The notes beneath the pieces were generated by a model, which had not been told where the DNA came from, did not search any database, and saw only the letters and a list, made by a program, of their open reading frames with translations. A DNA stretch of 64,000 bases, from contig NZ_JACCBN010000001.1 in the NCBI RefSeq assembly GCF_013409505.1, positions 3,596,001-3,660,000 on the forward strand. Reading direction: 5' to 3'. Positions 25,625-34,761 of the stretch are shown in pieces. The translations under genes were made by a program, and so were the position numbers. This DNA is from Actinomycetospora corticicola (GTDB lineage Bacteria; Actinomycetota; Actinomycetes; Mycobacteriales; Pseudonocardiaceae). Positions within the stretch are counted from its first letter, which is position 1. The number at the start of each line of letters is the position of its first letter.

Positions 25625-26527
25625 GTGAGTACCGCGACGCTCGACTGGTTCGGCTGCGCCACCTTCCGCCTGCGGACCGCCGAGGGCCTGACGGTGATGC
25701 TCGACGCCTATCTCGACCGGGTCCCCGAGGCCGCGCAGAGCGGGGTGGGCGTCACGGACGTCGCGGCCGAGCTGGGTCCCCGGGACTGGATCCTCGTCGG
25801 GCACTCCCACTTCGACCACATCTACGGCGCCGAACGGCTCGCCGCCACGGGCGCCCGGATCGTCGGCTCCTACGAGTCGGTGCGGGTGATGGCGGCCCAG
25901 GGTGTGCCCGAGGAGCAGCTGGTGCCGGTCTCGGGCGGGGAGCGGGTCCGGCTCGACGACACCACGACGGTCCGCGTGCTCCCGGGCCTGCACTCGTGCG
26001 TCTGGTCCCGGGTGCCGTTCCCGGAGTCCGACCAGGAGTGCCTCGGCGAGCTCGGCGGCACGTGGCAGGAGCACCAGGAGCAGCTCCGGGCGATGTTCGC
26101 GGGACTGCCGGACCTCGGCCCCGACGTCGCCGCCCACCTGCAGGCGGCCGCCCAGGGCGAACGCGGGGACGGCGGGGCGCTGGTCTTCGTCGTCGAGACC
26201 TCGGAGGGCTCCCTGCTCGTGCAGGACACGGCGGGGGCCTGGAGCGGGCTGCTGGCCGCCGAGTCACCCGACGTCGCGATCCTCGCCGCCGCGGGCCGCG
26301 CCAACCGCGACGGCGAGCCGGTGCAGGGCTCGCTCGCGGAGTTCGTGGCCGAGGAGGCGGGTCGGCTGCGGCCGCGGCGACTGGTGCTCTCCCATCACGA
26401 CGCCTGGCTCCCCGGCTTCGCCGGGGCGGTGGACGTCGGACCGATCCGCGAGGCCGTCGCACGCTCGACTCCGGACACCGAGTTCTGCGACCTGGGCTAC
26501 GCCTCGGGCTTCCCACTCTTCGCCTGA
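25625..26527 (+). CDS. MBL-fold metallo-hydrolase
   Basis: A 300-residue metallo-beta-lactamase-fold protein: VGHSHFDHIYGAERL gives the HxHxDH metal motif near residue 59, and LSHHDAWLPGF supplies a distal His. It resembles the UlaG/YtnP-like group of general hydrolases acting on lactones or phosphoesters. GTG 25625 was chosen because homology starts there (TLDWFGCATFRLRT) and because a -10 lies just upstream. It converges on the flavoprotein gene. The substrate is unknown. Confidence 0.87.
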   Translation: MSTATLDWFGCATFRLRTAEGLTVMLDAYLDRVPEAAQSGVGVTDVAAELGPRDWILVGHSHFDHIYGAERLAATGARIVGSYESVRVMAAQGVPEEQLVPVSGGERVRLDDTTTVRVLPGLHSCVWSRVPFPESDQECLGELGGTWQEHQEQLRAMFAGLPDLGPDVAAHLQAAAQGERGDGGALVFVVETSEGSLLVQDTAGAWSGLLAAESPDVAILAAAGRANRDGEPVQGSLAEFVAEEAGRLRPRRLVLSHHDAWLPGFAGAVDVGPIREAVARSTPDTEFCDLGYASGFPLFA

Positions 26528-26558
26528 CCGGCGCCTCCGCTCCCGGGCGTGGGTGGGC

Positions 26559-28223
26559 TCAGGCGGTGAGCGCGGCGACGGCGCGACCGGTCTGGCGGCC
26601 GGAGAAGATGCAGCCGCCGAGGAAGGTGCCCTCCAGGGAACGGTAGCCGTGGACGCCGCCGCCACCGAAGCCGGCCGCCTCGCCGGCGGCGTAGAGCCCG
26701 CGCAGCGGAGACCCGTCGGGTTGCTGGACCCGGCCCGACAGGTCGGTCTGCAGTCCGCCGAGGCTCTTGCGGGTCAGGATGTTCAGGCGGGTGGCGATCA
26801 GCGGGCCGGCCTTCGGGTCGAGCAGCCGGTGCGGGGTCGCGACGCGGGCGAGCCGGTCCCCGAGGTAGCGCCGCGCCCCGTGGATGGCGTTGACCTGCGC
26901 GTCCTTGGTGAAGGAGTTGGTCATCTCGCGGTCCCGGGCGACGACCTCGCGTTCGACCTGCCCGTACTCCAGCAGCGGGGTGTCGGTCAGGGCGTTCATC
27001 CCGTCGACGAGGTCGCGCAGGTTCCCGGCGACGACGAAGTCCTCGCCCTTCTGCTTGAACGCCTCGACCGGGGCGGGGGCGCCCGGCAGGACCCGGCTCA
27101 GCGTCATCCGGAGGTCCTTGCCGGTCAGGTCGGGGTTCTGCTCGGACCCGGACAGCGCGAACTCCCGCTCGATGATCTTCTGGGTGAGCAGGAACCAGGA
27201 GTGGTCGTGCCCGGTGGTGCGCAGGTGGGCCAGGGTGCCGAGGGTGTCGAAGCCGGGGTAGAGCGGCACGGGCAGCCGGTGACCGGTGGCGTCGAGCCAC
27301 AGCGACGACGGCCCGGGCAGGATGCGGATCCCGTGCATCGGCCAGATCGGGTCCCAGTCGACCAGGCCCTCGGTGTAGTGCCACATCCGGTCGCGGTTGA
27401 CCAGCCGCGCCCCGGCGTCGCCGGCGATGTCGAGCATCCGGCCGTCGACGTGCGCGGGGACCCCGGAGATCATCTGCTTCGGCGCACGACCGAGCCGCTC
27501 GGGCCAGAACTTCCGCACCAGCTCGTGGTTGCCGCCGATGCCGCCGGAGGTGACCAGGACGGCCTGCGCGCGCAGCTCGAAGTCCCCGACCGCGGTCCGG
27601 GAGCTCGACTGACCGCGCAGTACGGCGCTCGGCTCGAGGACCGTGCCGACCACGCCGTCGACGGCGCCGTCGGTGACGGTGAGCCGGTCGACCCGGTGCC
27701 GGAACCGCAGCTCGACCAGGCCCCGCTCGACGGCGGCGCGCACCCGACGCTCGAACGGCTCGACGACGCCGGGGCCGGTCCCCCAGGTGACGTGGAAGCG
27801 GGGCACGGAGTTGCCGTGCCCGGTCGCGCCGTAGCCGCCGCGCTCGGCCCAGCCGACGACGGGGAACCACCGCATCCCCTGCTGGTGCAGCCAGGACCGC
27901 TTCTCCCCCGCGGCGAACTCGACGTAGGCCCGCGCCCACTGCCGCCCCCAGTGGTCCTCGCCGTCGGCCCCCTGGTCGCGGTCGAACCCGGCCGAGCCCT
28001 CCCAGTCCTGCCAGGCCAGGCCGGCCGAGTCCTTGACCCCGAGCCGCCGCTGCTCGGGCGAGTCGACGAGGAACAGCCCGCCGAACGACCAGAAGGCCTG
28101 CCCGCCCAACGAGGCCTCGGGTTCCTGGTCGAGCAGGATCACCCGGCGGCCCGCGTCGGCGAGCTCGGCGGTGGCGACCAGTCCGGCCAGACCACCCCCG
28201 ACGACGATGACGTCTGCGTCCAT
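26559..28223 (-). CDS. FAD-binding dehydrogenase (fumarate reductase/KstD-like)
   Basis: A 554-residue flavoprotein. The N-terminal FAD motif is DVIVVGGGLAGLVATAELA; the C-terminal FAD contact region is GLYAAGEAAGFGGGGVHGYR followed by TFLGGCIFSGRQTGR. The composition matches a conserved actinobacterial FAD-binding dehydrogenase group (Rv0785-like), related to 3-ketosteroid delta1-dehydrogenases but lacking clear steroid evidence here. The start is ATG 28223. It is divergent from a fragment of a zinc dehydrogenase at 28260. It is probably an oxidoreductase acting on an activated C-C bond. Confidence 0.87.
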   Translation of the reverse strand: MDADVIVVGGGLAGLVATAELADAGRRVILLDQEPEASLGGQAFWSFGGLFLVDSPEQRRLGVKDSAGLAWQDWEGSAGFDRDQGADGEDHWGRQWARAYVEFAAGEKRSWLHQQGMRWFPVVGWAERGGYGATGHGNSVPRFHVTWGTGPGVVEPFERRVRAAVERGLVELRFRHRVDRLTVTDGAVDGVVGTVLEPSAVLRGQSSSRTAVGDFELRAQAVLVTSGGIGGNHELVRKFWPERLGRAPKQMISGVPAHVDGRMLDIAGDAGARLVNRDRMWHYTEGLVDWDPIWPMHGIRILPGPSSLWLDATGHRLPVPLYPGFDTLGTLAHLRTTGHDHSWFLLTQKIIEREFALSGSEQNPDLTGKDLRMTLSRVLPGAPAPVEAFKQKGEDFVVAGNLRDLVDGMNALTDTPLLEYGQVEREVVARDREMTNSFTKDAQVNAIHGARRYLGDRLARVATPHRLLDPKAGPLIATRLNILTRKSLGGLQTDLSGRVQQPDGSPLRGLYAAGEAAGFGGGGVHGYRSLEGTFLGGCIFSGRQTGRAVAALTA

Positions 28224-28259
28224 GTCCCGATCATCGCCCTCCCGCGGCGCCGTGCCGAG

Positions 28260-28511
28260 GTGAGGTCGACCTCGCCGCGCGAGTTCGACCTGCGCCGTCT
28301 CTACCTGCACAACGTGGCCCTCATCGGGTCGTCGATGCACACGCCGGCGCACTTCGCCCGGCTCGCCGCGGACGCCGCCGCCGGTCGGGTCGCACCCCGC
28401 GTCGCCGCCCGCTACGCCCTCCGCGACATCCACGCGGCCCAGGAGGAGTTCGCCCGGTCCGCACACGTCGGCAAGATCGTCGTCGTGCCGGGGACGAGCA
28501 CGCCGTCCTGA
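28260..28511 (+). pseudogene. C-terminal remnant of a zinc-type/quinone dehydrogenase (MDR)
   Basis: 84 codons whose translation (RLYLHNVALIGSSMHTPAHF, then RYALRDIHAAQEEFA and HVGKIVVVPG) is the last segment of a medium-chain dehydrogenase of about 340 residues. The cofactor-binding and catalytic parts are missing, and the sequence begins abruptly beside the start of the flavoprotein gene. A GTG at 28260 could start it, but there is no ribosome site. Probably a deletion remnant. Confidence 0.7.
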
Positions 28512-28549
28512 CCGCTCCCGAGCCGGACCACCAGGACCCCGGACACGCC

Positions 28550-28555
28550 TAGGCT
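28550..28555 (+). promoter_or_regulatory. -10 element (leaderless start)
   Basis: TAGGCT, six bases before GTG 28562, preceded directly by the same CCCGGACACGCC 12-mer as at 25597. Confidence 0.45.
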
Positions 28556-28561
28556 GGTGAG

Positions 28562-29536
28562 GTGTCGGTCGGCCCTGCAGCAGTCTTCTCGTTCCGTGAA
28601 CGCGACCTCGACGGCGCGAAGGCAGCGGTGGGGCAGGACTTCTTCACGACGTCGATGGACCTCGTCGACCGCACGGCCGACTACGACTTCCGCTTCGACG
28701 GCGTCGTCCTCGGCTCCCTGGCGGTCGGGGTCGCCCACATCAACGCCGCCCTCGAGATCGGGACGGCCGACCTCGAGGACTGCTACTACGTCAACTACTC
28801 GGCCTCGGGCGCGATGCACGCCCGCCACCGCCGGCGGGCGGTGGAGATCACGCCGGGGTGGGGAGCGGTCTACCACCCCGTCGGGGCGGTGGCGATGACG
28901 ACCAGCGACGACTACGACTCCTACGCCGTCCGCATCGACCGCCGTGCCGTCAACGAGGCGCTCGAGGAGCAGGTCGGCCTCCCCGTACCGCCCGACCCGG
29001 TGCTGGACCCCCGCGTCGACCTGCGCAGCACCCCGGGGCGGCGGTGGGACCGGCTGGTCCGTCTGCTGTGCGAGGAGGCCCGCACGTCGCCGAGCGTGCT
29101 CGATCACCCGATGATCGCCGCGCCCCTGCACGACGCCGTGGTGACCGGCTTCGTCCATGCCACCGGGCACCGGTGGCGGGAGGCGCTGGAACGTCCGACC
29201 AGGTGCTGGAGCCGGACGCCGGTGCGTCGCGCGGTCGAGGCCATCCGCAGCGACCCGGCACACCCGTTCACCCCCACCGACCTCGCCCGCCTGGCCGGCG
29301 CGTCCACGCGCACCCTGCACGACGGGTTCCGCCGCCATCTCGACACCACTCCGATGGCCTACCTGCGGCTCGTCCGGCTCGGGCGGGCCCACGACGAGCT
29401 GCGCGCCGCCGATCCGGCCGCGACGACGGTGGCGGCGGTCGCGCACCGGTGGGGCTTCACCCACCTCGGCCGGTTCTCCCAGGCCTACGGCCGGGAGTAC
29501 GGCCGTTCTCCCTCCACGACGCTCCGCGGCCGCTGA
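28562..29536 (+). CDS. AraC-family transcriptional regulator
   Basis: 324 residues. The N-terminal AraC-binding-like domain (1-190) includes CYYVNYSASGAMHARHRRRAVEI. The C-terminal pair of helix-turn-helix units begins at about 223: PFTPTDLARLAGASTRTLHD, then AVAHRWGFTHLGRFSQAYGREYG. It resembles the activator type found before aromatic oxygenase genes. It is paralogous to the minus-strand AraC gene at 30322, sharing TTPxAYLRxVRL. A short hairpin (CCGTCCG arms, 29545-29562) follows the stop. No obvious target operon is adjacent. Confidence 0.9.
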   Translation: MSVGPAAVFSFRERDLDGAKAAVGQDFFTTSMDLVDRTADYDFRFDGVVLGSLAVGVAHINAALEIGTADLEDCYYVNYSASGAMHARHRRRAVEITPGWGAVYHPVGAVAMTTSDDYDSYAVRIDRRAVNEALEEQVGLPVPPDPVLDPRVDLRSTPGRRWDRLVRLLCEEARTSPSVLDHPMIAAPLHDAVVTGFVHATGHRWREALERPTRCWSRTPVRRAVEAIRSDPAHPFTPTDLARLAGASTRTLHDGFRRHLDTTPMAYLRLVRLGRAHDELRAADPAATTVAAVAHRWGFTHLGRFSQAYGREYGRSPSTTLRGR

Positions 29537-29684
29537 GCCGATTCCGTCCGTCGGCGGACGGTCGGACGTTGCGGTCCACGGATCGACCCGGACGCGCCCG
29601 ACGGACGAATGTCGGTCCAGCCGCCGACATCCGGCTCCGGCGCCCCCGGGCCTCGGCGGCGTGGAAAGCGAGCGAGCCCGTTCG

Positions 29685-30110
29685 ATGACGCCCGACGACG
29701 ATCTGATCGCCCCCCGTCCCGCCGGCGCCGATCCCGCCCGTGCCCGGGAGTCCGGCCCGACGTCCCCGGGGAGCGCCCGCGTGATCCGTGCTCGTGCCGT
29801 CCTGGACGCGGCGGCCGCGGCGGACCTCCGCCGTCAGACCCGAGCCCTGCTGGCACGCTCCGGCGACCCGATCGTCGTCGACCTGACGGACGTGCGGGAC
29901 GTCGAGCCCGCCGTCGCCCCCGGCGCGCTCCGTGACCTGGCCTACGAGGCCGGCGACGCGGACGTCGATCTCCGCGTCGTCCGGGGGCCGGGCGCCCCGT
30001 CGGTGAGCCGGGCCCTCCTGGTCGACGGAGCCCTGTTCGAGTTGTACCCCACGCTCGACGCGGCCCTGCGGCGTCGGTCCGACGGGGCCGGGTCGCCGAA
30101 CGGTCGCTGA
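29685..30110 (+). CDS. STAS-domain protein (anti-anti-sigma factor-like)
   Basis: 141 residues; the disordered first 30 are followed by a STAS-like fold (ARVIRARAVLDAAAAADLRR, DPIVVDLTDVRDVEPA, VDLRVVRGPGAPSVSRALL). These proteins bind an anti-sigma kinase and are switched off by phosphorylation at a Ser/Thr just after the VDLTDV strand. Here that region reads DVEPAVAP with no Ser or Thr, so classic phospho-control is doubtful. ATG 29685 is used; an in-frame GTG at 29661 is an alternative. Possible partners are the ATPase (45414) and phosphatase (45921), but they are distant. Confidence 0.7.
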   Translation: MTPDDDLIAPRPAGADPARARESGPTSPGSARVIRARAVLDAAAAADLRRQTRALLARSGDPIVVDLTDVRDVEPAVAPGALRDLAYEAGDADVDLRVVRGPGAPSVSRALLVDGALFELYPTLDAALRRRSDGAGSPNGR

Positions 30111-30321
30111 CTGCCGTGCGTGGATGGACCGCCGCAGCTCCTGCTCGGTAGATCTTCCACCCGTTCACCAGGCCGCGCCTGGGTGGACCCCCCTGACCGG
30201 CCGTCCGATCGCCTCCCCCCGGCGCAGGACGGTCGACGCGGGACGGGTCCGGACCGTTGCCCCGTCCCCGCGGGCGATCCGGTCCGGGCCCGTCCCGCAC
30301 CCTCGTCCGTGTCCCTCCCCG

Positions 30322-31272
30322 TCAGCCGTGCAGGGTGCGGCTGGGCGACCGGCCGTAGGCGTCGCGGTAGGCGGTGGCGAAGCGGCCGGGGTGGGCGAAG
30401 CCCCATCGTGCGGCGACGGCGGTGACGGTGTCCCCGGCGCGGGGGTCGGCGTCCAGCAGGTCGTGATGGGCCGCGTCGAGGCGGACCCGGCGGAGGTAGG
30501 CCAGGGGGGTGGTCTGCAGGTGGCGCGCGAACGCGTACTGCAGGGCGCGCGGCGTGACGTGGGCGGCGGCGGCGATCTCGACGAGCGTGATCTCGCGGGC
30601 GGGGTCGGCCTCGATGAACGCGACGGCGCGGCGCACGGTGTCGGGGTGGGCGTCGTGGCGGTCGGTGGGCGTGGGTTCGCTCAGCGCGGTGTTGGGGAAG
30701 GTGTGCAGCACGGTGGCGGCCAGGTACTGGCTCGCGGTGGCGACGACCAGCGGCGCGTCGTCCCCGTCCAGCACCTCGTACAGGTGGTCGATGACCCGAC
30801 GCAGCCGCATCCCGGCCGTCGCCGTGATCTGGTGGTGGTCGAGCAGGCGCACGGGGTGGCGGTCGTCGGCGGGGGCGGCGACCTGCCCGAGCAGGGCGGG
30901 ATCGAACATGCTGATGCTGTAGCGGGCGTGGTTGATGCGGCCCCGGTAGGGACGGTCGGGCGGGGCGAACGAGAACACCTGACCCGTCCCGTAGGACTCG
31001 GCGTACCGGGCGCCGTCCGGCCGGTGTTCGTCGACGGAGCCCGCCGTGATGTCGCACAGGCAGATTCGCCCCAGCGGCTCGCCGTCGTAGTCCATGGCGA
31101 AACCGAGCTCCAGGCGGTCCACGCTGACGCCGCCGGCGGCCCTGCGGGTGATCCGCGCCCGGGCCCGCTCGCCGGTCCCCGCCCCGATCCGCATCGGGGC
31201 GTAGTGGGTGCTCAGGAACTCCTCGGTGACGGACAGTTGATCGCTGTCGAACACCACTTCTCCACGCTTCAC
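30322..31272 (-). CDS. AraC-family transcriptional regulator
   Basis: 316 residues. The N-terminal sensing domain (1-200) is followed by the DNA-binding part: EITLVEIAAAAHVTPRALQY, then AVAARWGFAHPGRFATAYRDAYGRSPSRTL. It starts at GTG 31272 (KRGEVVFDSDQLSVTEEFL). It is divergent from the PucR-type gene across 164 bases. The sequence and arrangement match AraC proteins that control small oxidoreductases, but no target is adjacent. The 210 bases downstream (30111-30321) show no gene. Confidence 0.88.
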   Translation of the reverse strand: MKRGEVVFDSDQLSVTEEFLSTHYAPMRIGAGTGERARARITRRAAGGVSVDRLELGFAMDYDGEPLGRICLCDITAGSVDEHRPDGARYAESYGTGQVFSFAPPDRPYRGRINHARYSISMFDPALLGQVAAPADDRHPVRLLDHHQITATAGMRLRRVIDHLYEVLDGDDAPLVVATASQYLAATVLHTFPNTALSEPTPTDRHDAHPDTVRRAVAFIEADPAREITLVEIAAAAHVTPRALQYAFARHLQTTPLAYLRRVRLDAAHHDLLDADPRAGDTVTAVAARWGFAHPGRFATAYRDAYGRSPSRTLHG

Positions 31273-31436
31273 GTCGCGATCTCGTCTTCCGCTCGGAGGC
31301 GTCGGTGAGGTCGGTCGGGCGTGGTGGGTCAGCGTGGCCGTCCACGCACAGTGTGTTCGTTTCCCGGACGGTGGTCCAGTCCCTGGTTCGCTACCGGTGC
31401 TGCCGGATCCGGCCATTCCGCGCCAACGTTCCACCC

Positions 31437-32873
31437 GTGAGGACCACGACACGCAACGGGCACGACCCGGTGGGCCGAGACCGCGCCCCGCTCGGTCCGC
31501 AGCCCGGGCCCGCCCTCCCGCCCACGGCCGAGGTCGAAGCGGCCCTGGCCCGCGACTACCGCTTCCAGGCCGCACTCGGTGAGGCACTCACGGGCGAGTT
31601 CCCGGAACAGGGGCTCGCCGACGTGCTCCACGACCACCTCGGCCGGGCGGTGAGCGTGGAGGACCCCTTCGGCCGCGTGCTGGCGCGGGCGGGTGCCGAC
31701 GGCCGCACCCCGGACACGCGACTGACCCGCCCGCAGCGTGACGGCGTGCTCGACGGCGCTCGGCGCGGGGTGCGGGCGCTCCGGGTGGGAGACCGGCTGA
31801 TCTGCGTCGTCGGCTCGCCCGGCACCGTCCTCGGTCTGATCGTCGTCCTCGACCCGGAGGGCGTCCTCGATCCGGCCGGGACGTCCGAGCAGGTGGACGC
31901 CGAACTCGGCAGCTTCCGGACCGGGGCCATGCATGCGATCGGGCTGACGGTCGGCGCGCTCACCATGCATCTGCTCCACCGGCGCCGCCTGGCCACGACC
32001 GAACTCCGGCTGCGCCACGATCTCGTGGAGGCCGTGCTGCTCGAGTGCGACCCCGGCGACCTCGAACCCGAGGTCGATCGCCGGGTCGGACGCGCGTCGG
32101 CCCTGAGCCACGACCTCACCGGTCCCCACCGCGTACTGGCCGTACGACCCGGTCACGGCGGCTGGCCCGGCGACGGGTCCGTGGGCGACCTGATGGAACA
32201 GGCCGCCCGCCGCCTGGACATGGCCTTCCTCGGCACCCTGCGGGGACGGACCGCGGTCCTCGTGTGCGGGACCCCGGGACCGTGGCGCGGCGGTGACGGC
32301 TCGGCCACCGGTCCGTGGTCGGACCGCGCCCGTGGGCGCCGGTCCGACGAGCCGTGGCGGGTCGTCCACGACGTGTTCGCCGACGTGCTGCGGGAGGCCC
32401 CCGCCATCGGGGTGGGAGGCTTCGTCGAACGGCCCGAGCACCTTCCCCGGTCCTACCGTGAGGCGATGCAGGCCCTGACGGTGGGCACCCGCCGGGCCGA
32501 CACCGGCGGTCTGACCGCCTTCGAGGACCTCGGGCTCTTCCGACTCCTCGCCACGCCCGAGGGTCGCCGGGAGGCGGGCGCGTTCGTCGAGGACTGGCTG
32601 GGCAGCCTGCTCGCCTACGACGTCGAACGGCAGGCCGACCTCGTGCACACGCTGGAGGTCTACCTCGACCAGGGCGGCAACTACGACGCCACCGCCGCCG
32701 CGTTGCACATCCACCGCTCCACCCTGCGCTACCGGCTGGGACGCATCCGGGAGCTCTCGGGGCACGACCTGGCCGACGTCGAGACCCGGCTCAACCTGCA
32801 CGTCGCCGTCCGCGCCGCCGTGATCGCCGAGCCCCCCGTCCTGCCCACGGGAGGACGCCCCCCGTCGTCGTGA
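31437..32873 (+). CDS. PucR/CdaR-family transcriptional regulator
   Basis: 478 residues. The N-terminal sensor part (40-190) holds LADVLHDHLGRAVSVEDPFG. The C-terminal PucR helix-turn-helix is HTLEVYLDQGGNYDATAAAL followed by HIHRSTLRYRLGRIRELSG and LNLHVAVRA. Such proteins regulate purine, aromatic or alcohol catabolism; the target here is unknown. The start is uncertain: GTG 31437 is used, and an upstream in-frame GTG at 31305 lies inside the divergent AraC promoter region. Confidence 0.86.
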   Translation: MRTTTRNGHDPVGRDRAPLGPQPGPALPPTAEVEAALARDYRFQAALGEALTGEFPEQGLADVLHDHLGRAVSVEDPFGRVLARAGADGRTPDTRLTRPQRDGVLDGARRGVRALRVGDRLICVVGSPGTVLGLIVVLDPEGVLDPAGTSEQVDAELGSFRTGAMHAIGLTVGALTMHLLHRRRLATTELRLRHDLVEAVLLECDPGDLEPEVDRRVGRASALSHDLTGPHRVLAVRPGHGGWPGDGSVGDLMEQAARRLDMAFLGTLRGRTAVLVCGTPGPWRGGDGSATGPWSDRARGRRSDEPWRVVHDVFADVLREAPAIGVGGFVERPEHLPRSYREAMQALTVGTRRADTGGLTAFEDLGLFRLLATPEGRREAGAFVEDWLGSLLAYDVERQADLVHTLEVYLDQGGNYDATAAALHIHRSTLRYRLGRIRELSGHDLADVETRLNLHVAVRAAVIAEPPVLPTGGRPPSS

Positions 32874-32913
32874 GGACCGCCCGGGGCCGCCGTGCCCCGC
32901 CGCAGCGACGGAC

Positions 32914-34041
32914 TCAGGTCCGGTCGAGCCGCGGCACGGCGATCTCCTGGACGATCAGCAGCACGGCGGCGGCGACCGGGATGGCCACCACGGCGCCGAC
33001 GACCCCCAGGAGGGCACCGCCGATCAGGACCGCGACCACCGTGAGCAGGGCGGGGACCTCGACCGTCCTCCCCATGATCTTCGGCATCAGCAGGTAGTCC
33101 TCGACGAGCTTGTACAGCACGAAGAAGCCGACCGTGGCCAGCGCCGTCGGCCAGGACACGGTCAGCGCCACCAGCGCGGTCAGCACACCGCCGATCACGG
33201 CCCCGACCACCGGGATCAGGTCCAGCAGGGCGACCAGCACCGCCAGCGGGAGCGCGTAGGGCACCCCGAGGACCAGCAGCCAGACGAACGTGACCGCGCC
33301 CGCGATCACGGACATGACCACGTTGCCCAGCACGTAGCCCCCGAAGCGGACGCAGATGGCGTCGCCGATCAGGATGGTGCGGGGCCGACGCGAGGCCGGC
33401 GCCAACCGGTAGGCCGCGCGACGCATCCCGGGCAGCGTGGCCAGGAAGTACACCGTGAGCACCACGACGACCACGGTGTCGCCCAGCCCGCCCAGGACCG
33501 CCGTTCCCACCCCGAGCACACCGTCGAACAGCGTGGAGCCGTCGCTGGCGAGGGCCTGCTGGAAGTGCTGCTGCAGACCGAACCGGGCGTCGAGCTGCCC
33601 GACCGTCGAGCTGCGGTCCTGCACCAGCTGCAGGTACCGCGGGACCTGCCCCAGGAACGCGGCCGCCTGCTCGATCAGCGGCGGGACGGCCAGGGCCAGG
33701 AACCCGCCCACGACCACCACGAACCCGAGGCAGACGAGGGCGACCGCGAACCCGCGCCGCAGCCCTCGGCGGGCCAGCCAGGACACCGCCGGTTCCAGCC
33801 CGAGCGCGAGGAACAGCGCGACCCCGATCAGCACCAGGACGTCGGAAGCCACGACGACGAGGTACGCCAGGGCGACGACGACCGCGACGCCGAGCGCCGC
33901 GGTGAACCCGATCAGGAACGGCGAGCGGCGGTCCAGCGGTGATCCCGGGGGGCCGAGGGGCTGCTGTGTCGTGCTCGAGCGTGCTGCGTCCGCCTCGGCC
34001 TCGGCGATCGGTCCCTCCGCGTCGAGGTGGGGCTGGGCCAC
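32914..34041 (-). CDS. AI-2E-family transporter (YdiK/PerM-like)
   Basis: About 375 residues with eight hydrophobic helices; conserved PerM-family segments are LALGLEPAVSWLARRGLRRG, VLVALLDLIPVVGAVIGGVL and YKLVEDYLLMPKIMGRTVEV. Members include AI-2 exporters and Na+/H+ antiporters, so the name does not fix the cargo. The start is uncertain: GTG 34041 is used; a TTG at 34110 overlapping the stop of the upstream gene (TTGA) is the alternative. It is downstream of the stress-protein gene on the same strand. Confidence 0.87.
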   Translation of the reverse strand: MAQPHLDAEGPIAEAEADAARSSTTQQPLGPPGSPLDRRSPFLIGFTAALGVAVVVALAYLVVVASDVLVLIGVALFLALGLEPAVSWLARRGLRRGFAVALVCLGFVVVVGGFLALAVPPLIEQAAAFLGQVPRYLQLVQDRSSTVGQLDARFGLQQHFQQALASDGSTLFDGVLGVGTAVLGGLGDTVVVVVLTVYFLATLPGMRRAAYRLAPASRRPRTILIGDAICVRFGGYVLGNVVMSVIAGAVTFVWLLVLGVPYALPLAVLVALLDLIPVVGAVIGGVLTALVALTVSWPTALATVGFFVLYKLVEDYLLMPKIMGRTVEVPALLTVVAVLIGGALLGVVGAVVAIPVAAAVLLIVQEIAVPRLDRT

Positions 34042-34106
34042 CGAGGGGTGGTGGCCCAGCTCCGCGCCCGCCCCGGTCGCCGTCGACCCGTTCGGTCTCC
34101 CGCCGG

Positions 34107-34613
34107 TCAACGGTCCCAGCCCAGCGTCCGGACGGCGTCGTCGGCGACCTCCTCGTCGACCATCAGCTCGTACGTCCGGGGGCGCATGGCCGTGGCGGAG
34201 GCGAAGTCCCGCCGCCCTCCCTGCAGGGCGTGGACGAGCAGCCCGAGCAGGGCGCCGACGACCGCACCGAACACGAGTCCGTACACCGCGAGCAGCAGCA
34301 ACCCGACCAACGGGACGATCCAGCTGAGCAGCCCGAACAGCCACCCGATCAGCGCGCCGGTGACGGCGCCACCGGCCGCGCCGCGGAGCGCGGCGCGGGG
34401 GTAGTCGAGCCGGCCGGTGACCTGCTCGACGAGCTCGAGGTCGCGCCCGACGATGGCGACCCGGTGGACGGGGAAGCCGCGGTCGGACAGGGCGTCGACG
34501 GCCTGCTCGGCGGCGCCGTAGTGCCGGAAGCTGGCGATGGACCGACGGGACGGTGTACTCGGCACCTCGTTGCGGTCCGGTGGCACCGTGACGCGGGCGG
34601 GGTCGTGGCTCAT
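34107..34613 (-). CDS. General stress protein 17M-like membrane protein
   Basis: 168 residues. The N-terminal ferredoxin-like half (SIASFRHYGAAEQAVDALSD, VHRVAIVGRDLELVEQV) matches the GSP17M/YflT family. A glycine-rich hydrophobic hairpin (GAAGGAVTGALIGWLFGLLS, then VPLVGLLLLAVYGLVFGAVV) follows, and a third segment (TYELMVDEEVADDAVRTL) closes the protein. Members are induced by general stress in Gram-positive bacteria. The start is ATG 34613. It is probably co-transcribed with the AI-2E-family gene. Confidence 0.85.
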   Translation of the reverse strand: MSHDPARVTVPPDRNEVPSTPSRRSIASFRHYGAAEQAVDALSDRGFPVHRVAIVGRDLELVEQVTGRLDYPRAALRGAAGGAVTGALIGWLFGLLSWIVPLVGLLLLAVYGLVFGAVVGALLGLLVHALQGGRRDFASATAMRPRTYELMVDEEVADDAVRTLGWDR

Positions 34614-34761
34614 GGTCCTCTGCCTCGAATCGTCGTCCTGAACGTGCGATCGGTCTGCCCGCCACCGTCACACCGCCCCCGCGACGGCACATCGGCATCG
34701 CGGCGGAGAGCGGACCGTCCCCGTTCGGCCCGCCAGGACCAGCGCCCACACGTCCTCGCTG

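Noticed and set aside
30111-30321. Small RNA or gene in the gap after the STAS gene
   Set aside because: No convincing hairpin, promoter pair or reading frame in 211 bases.
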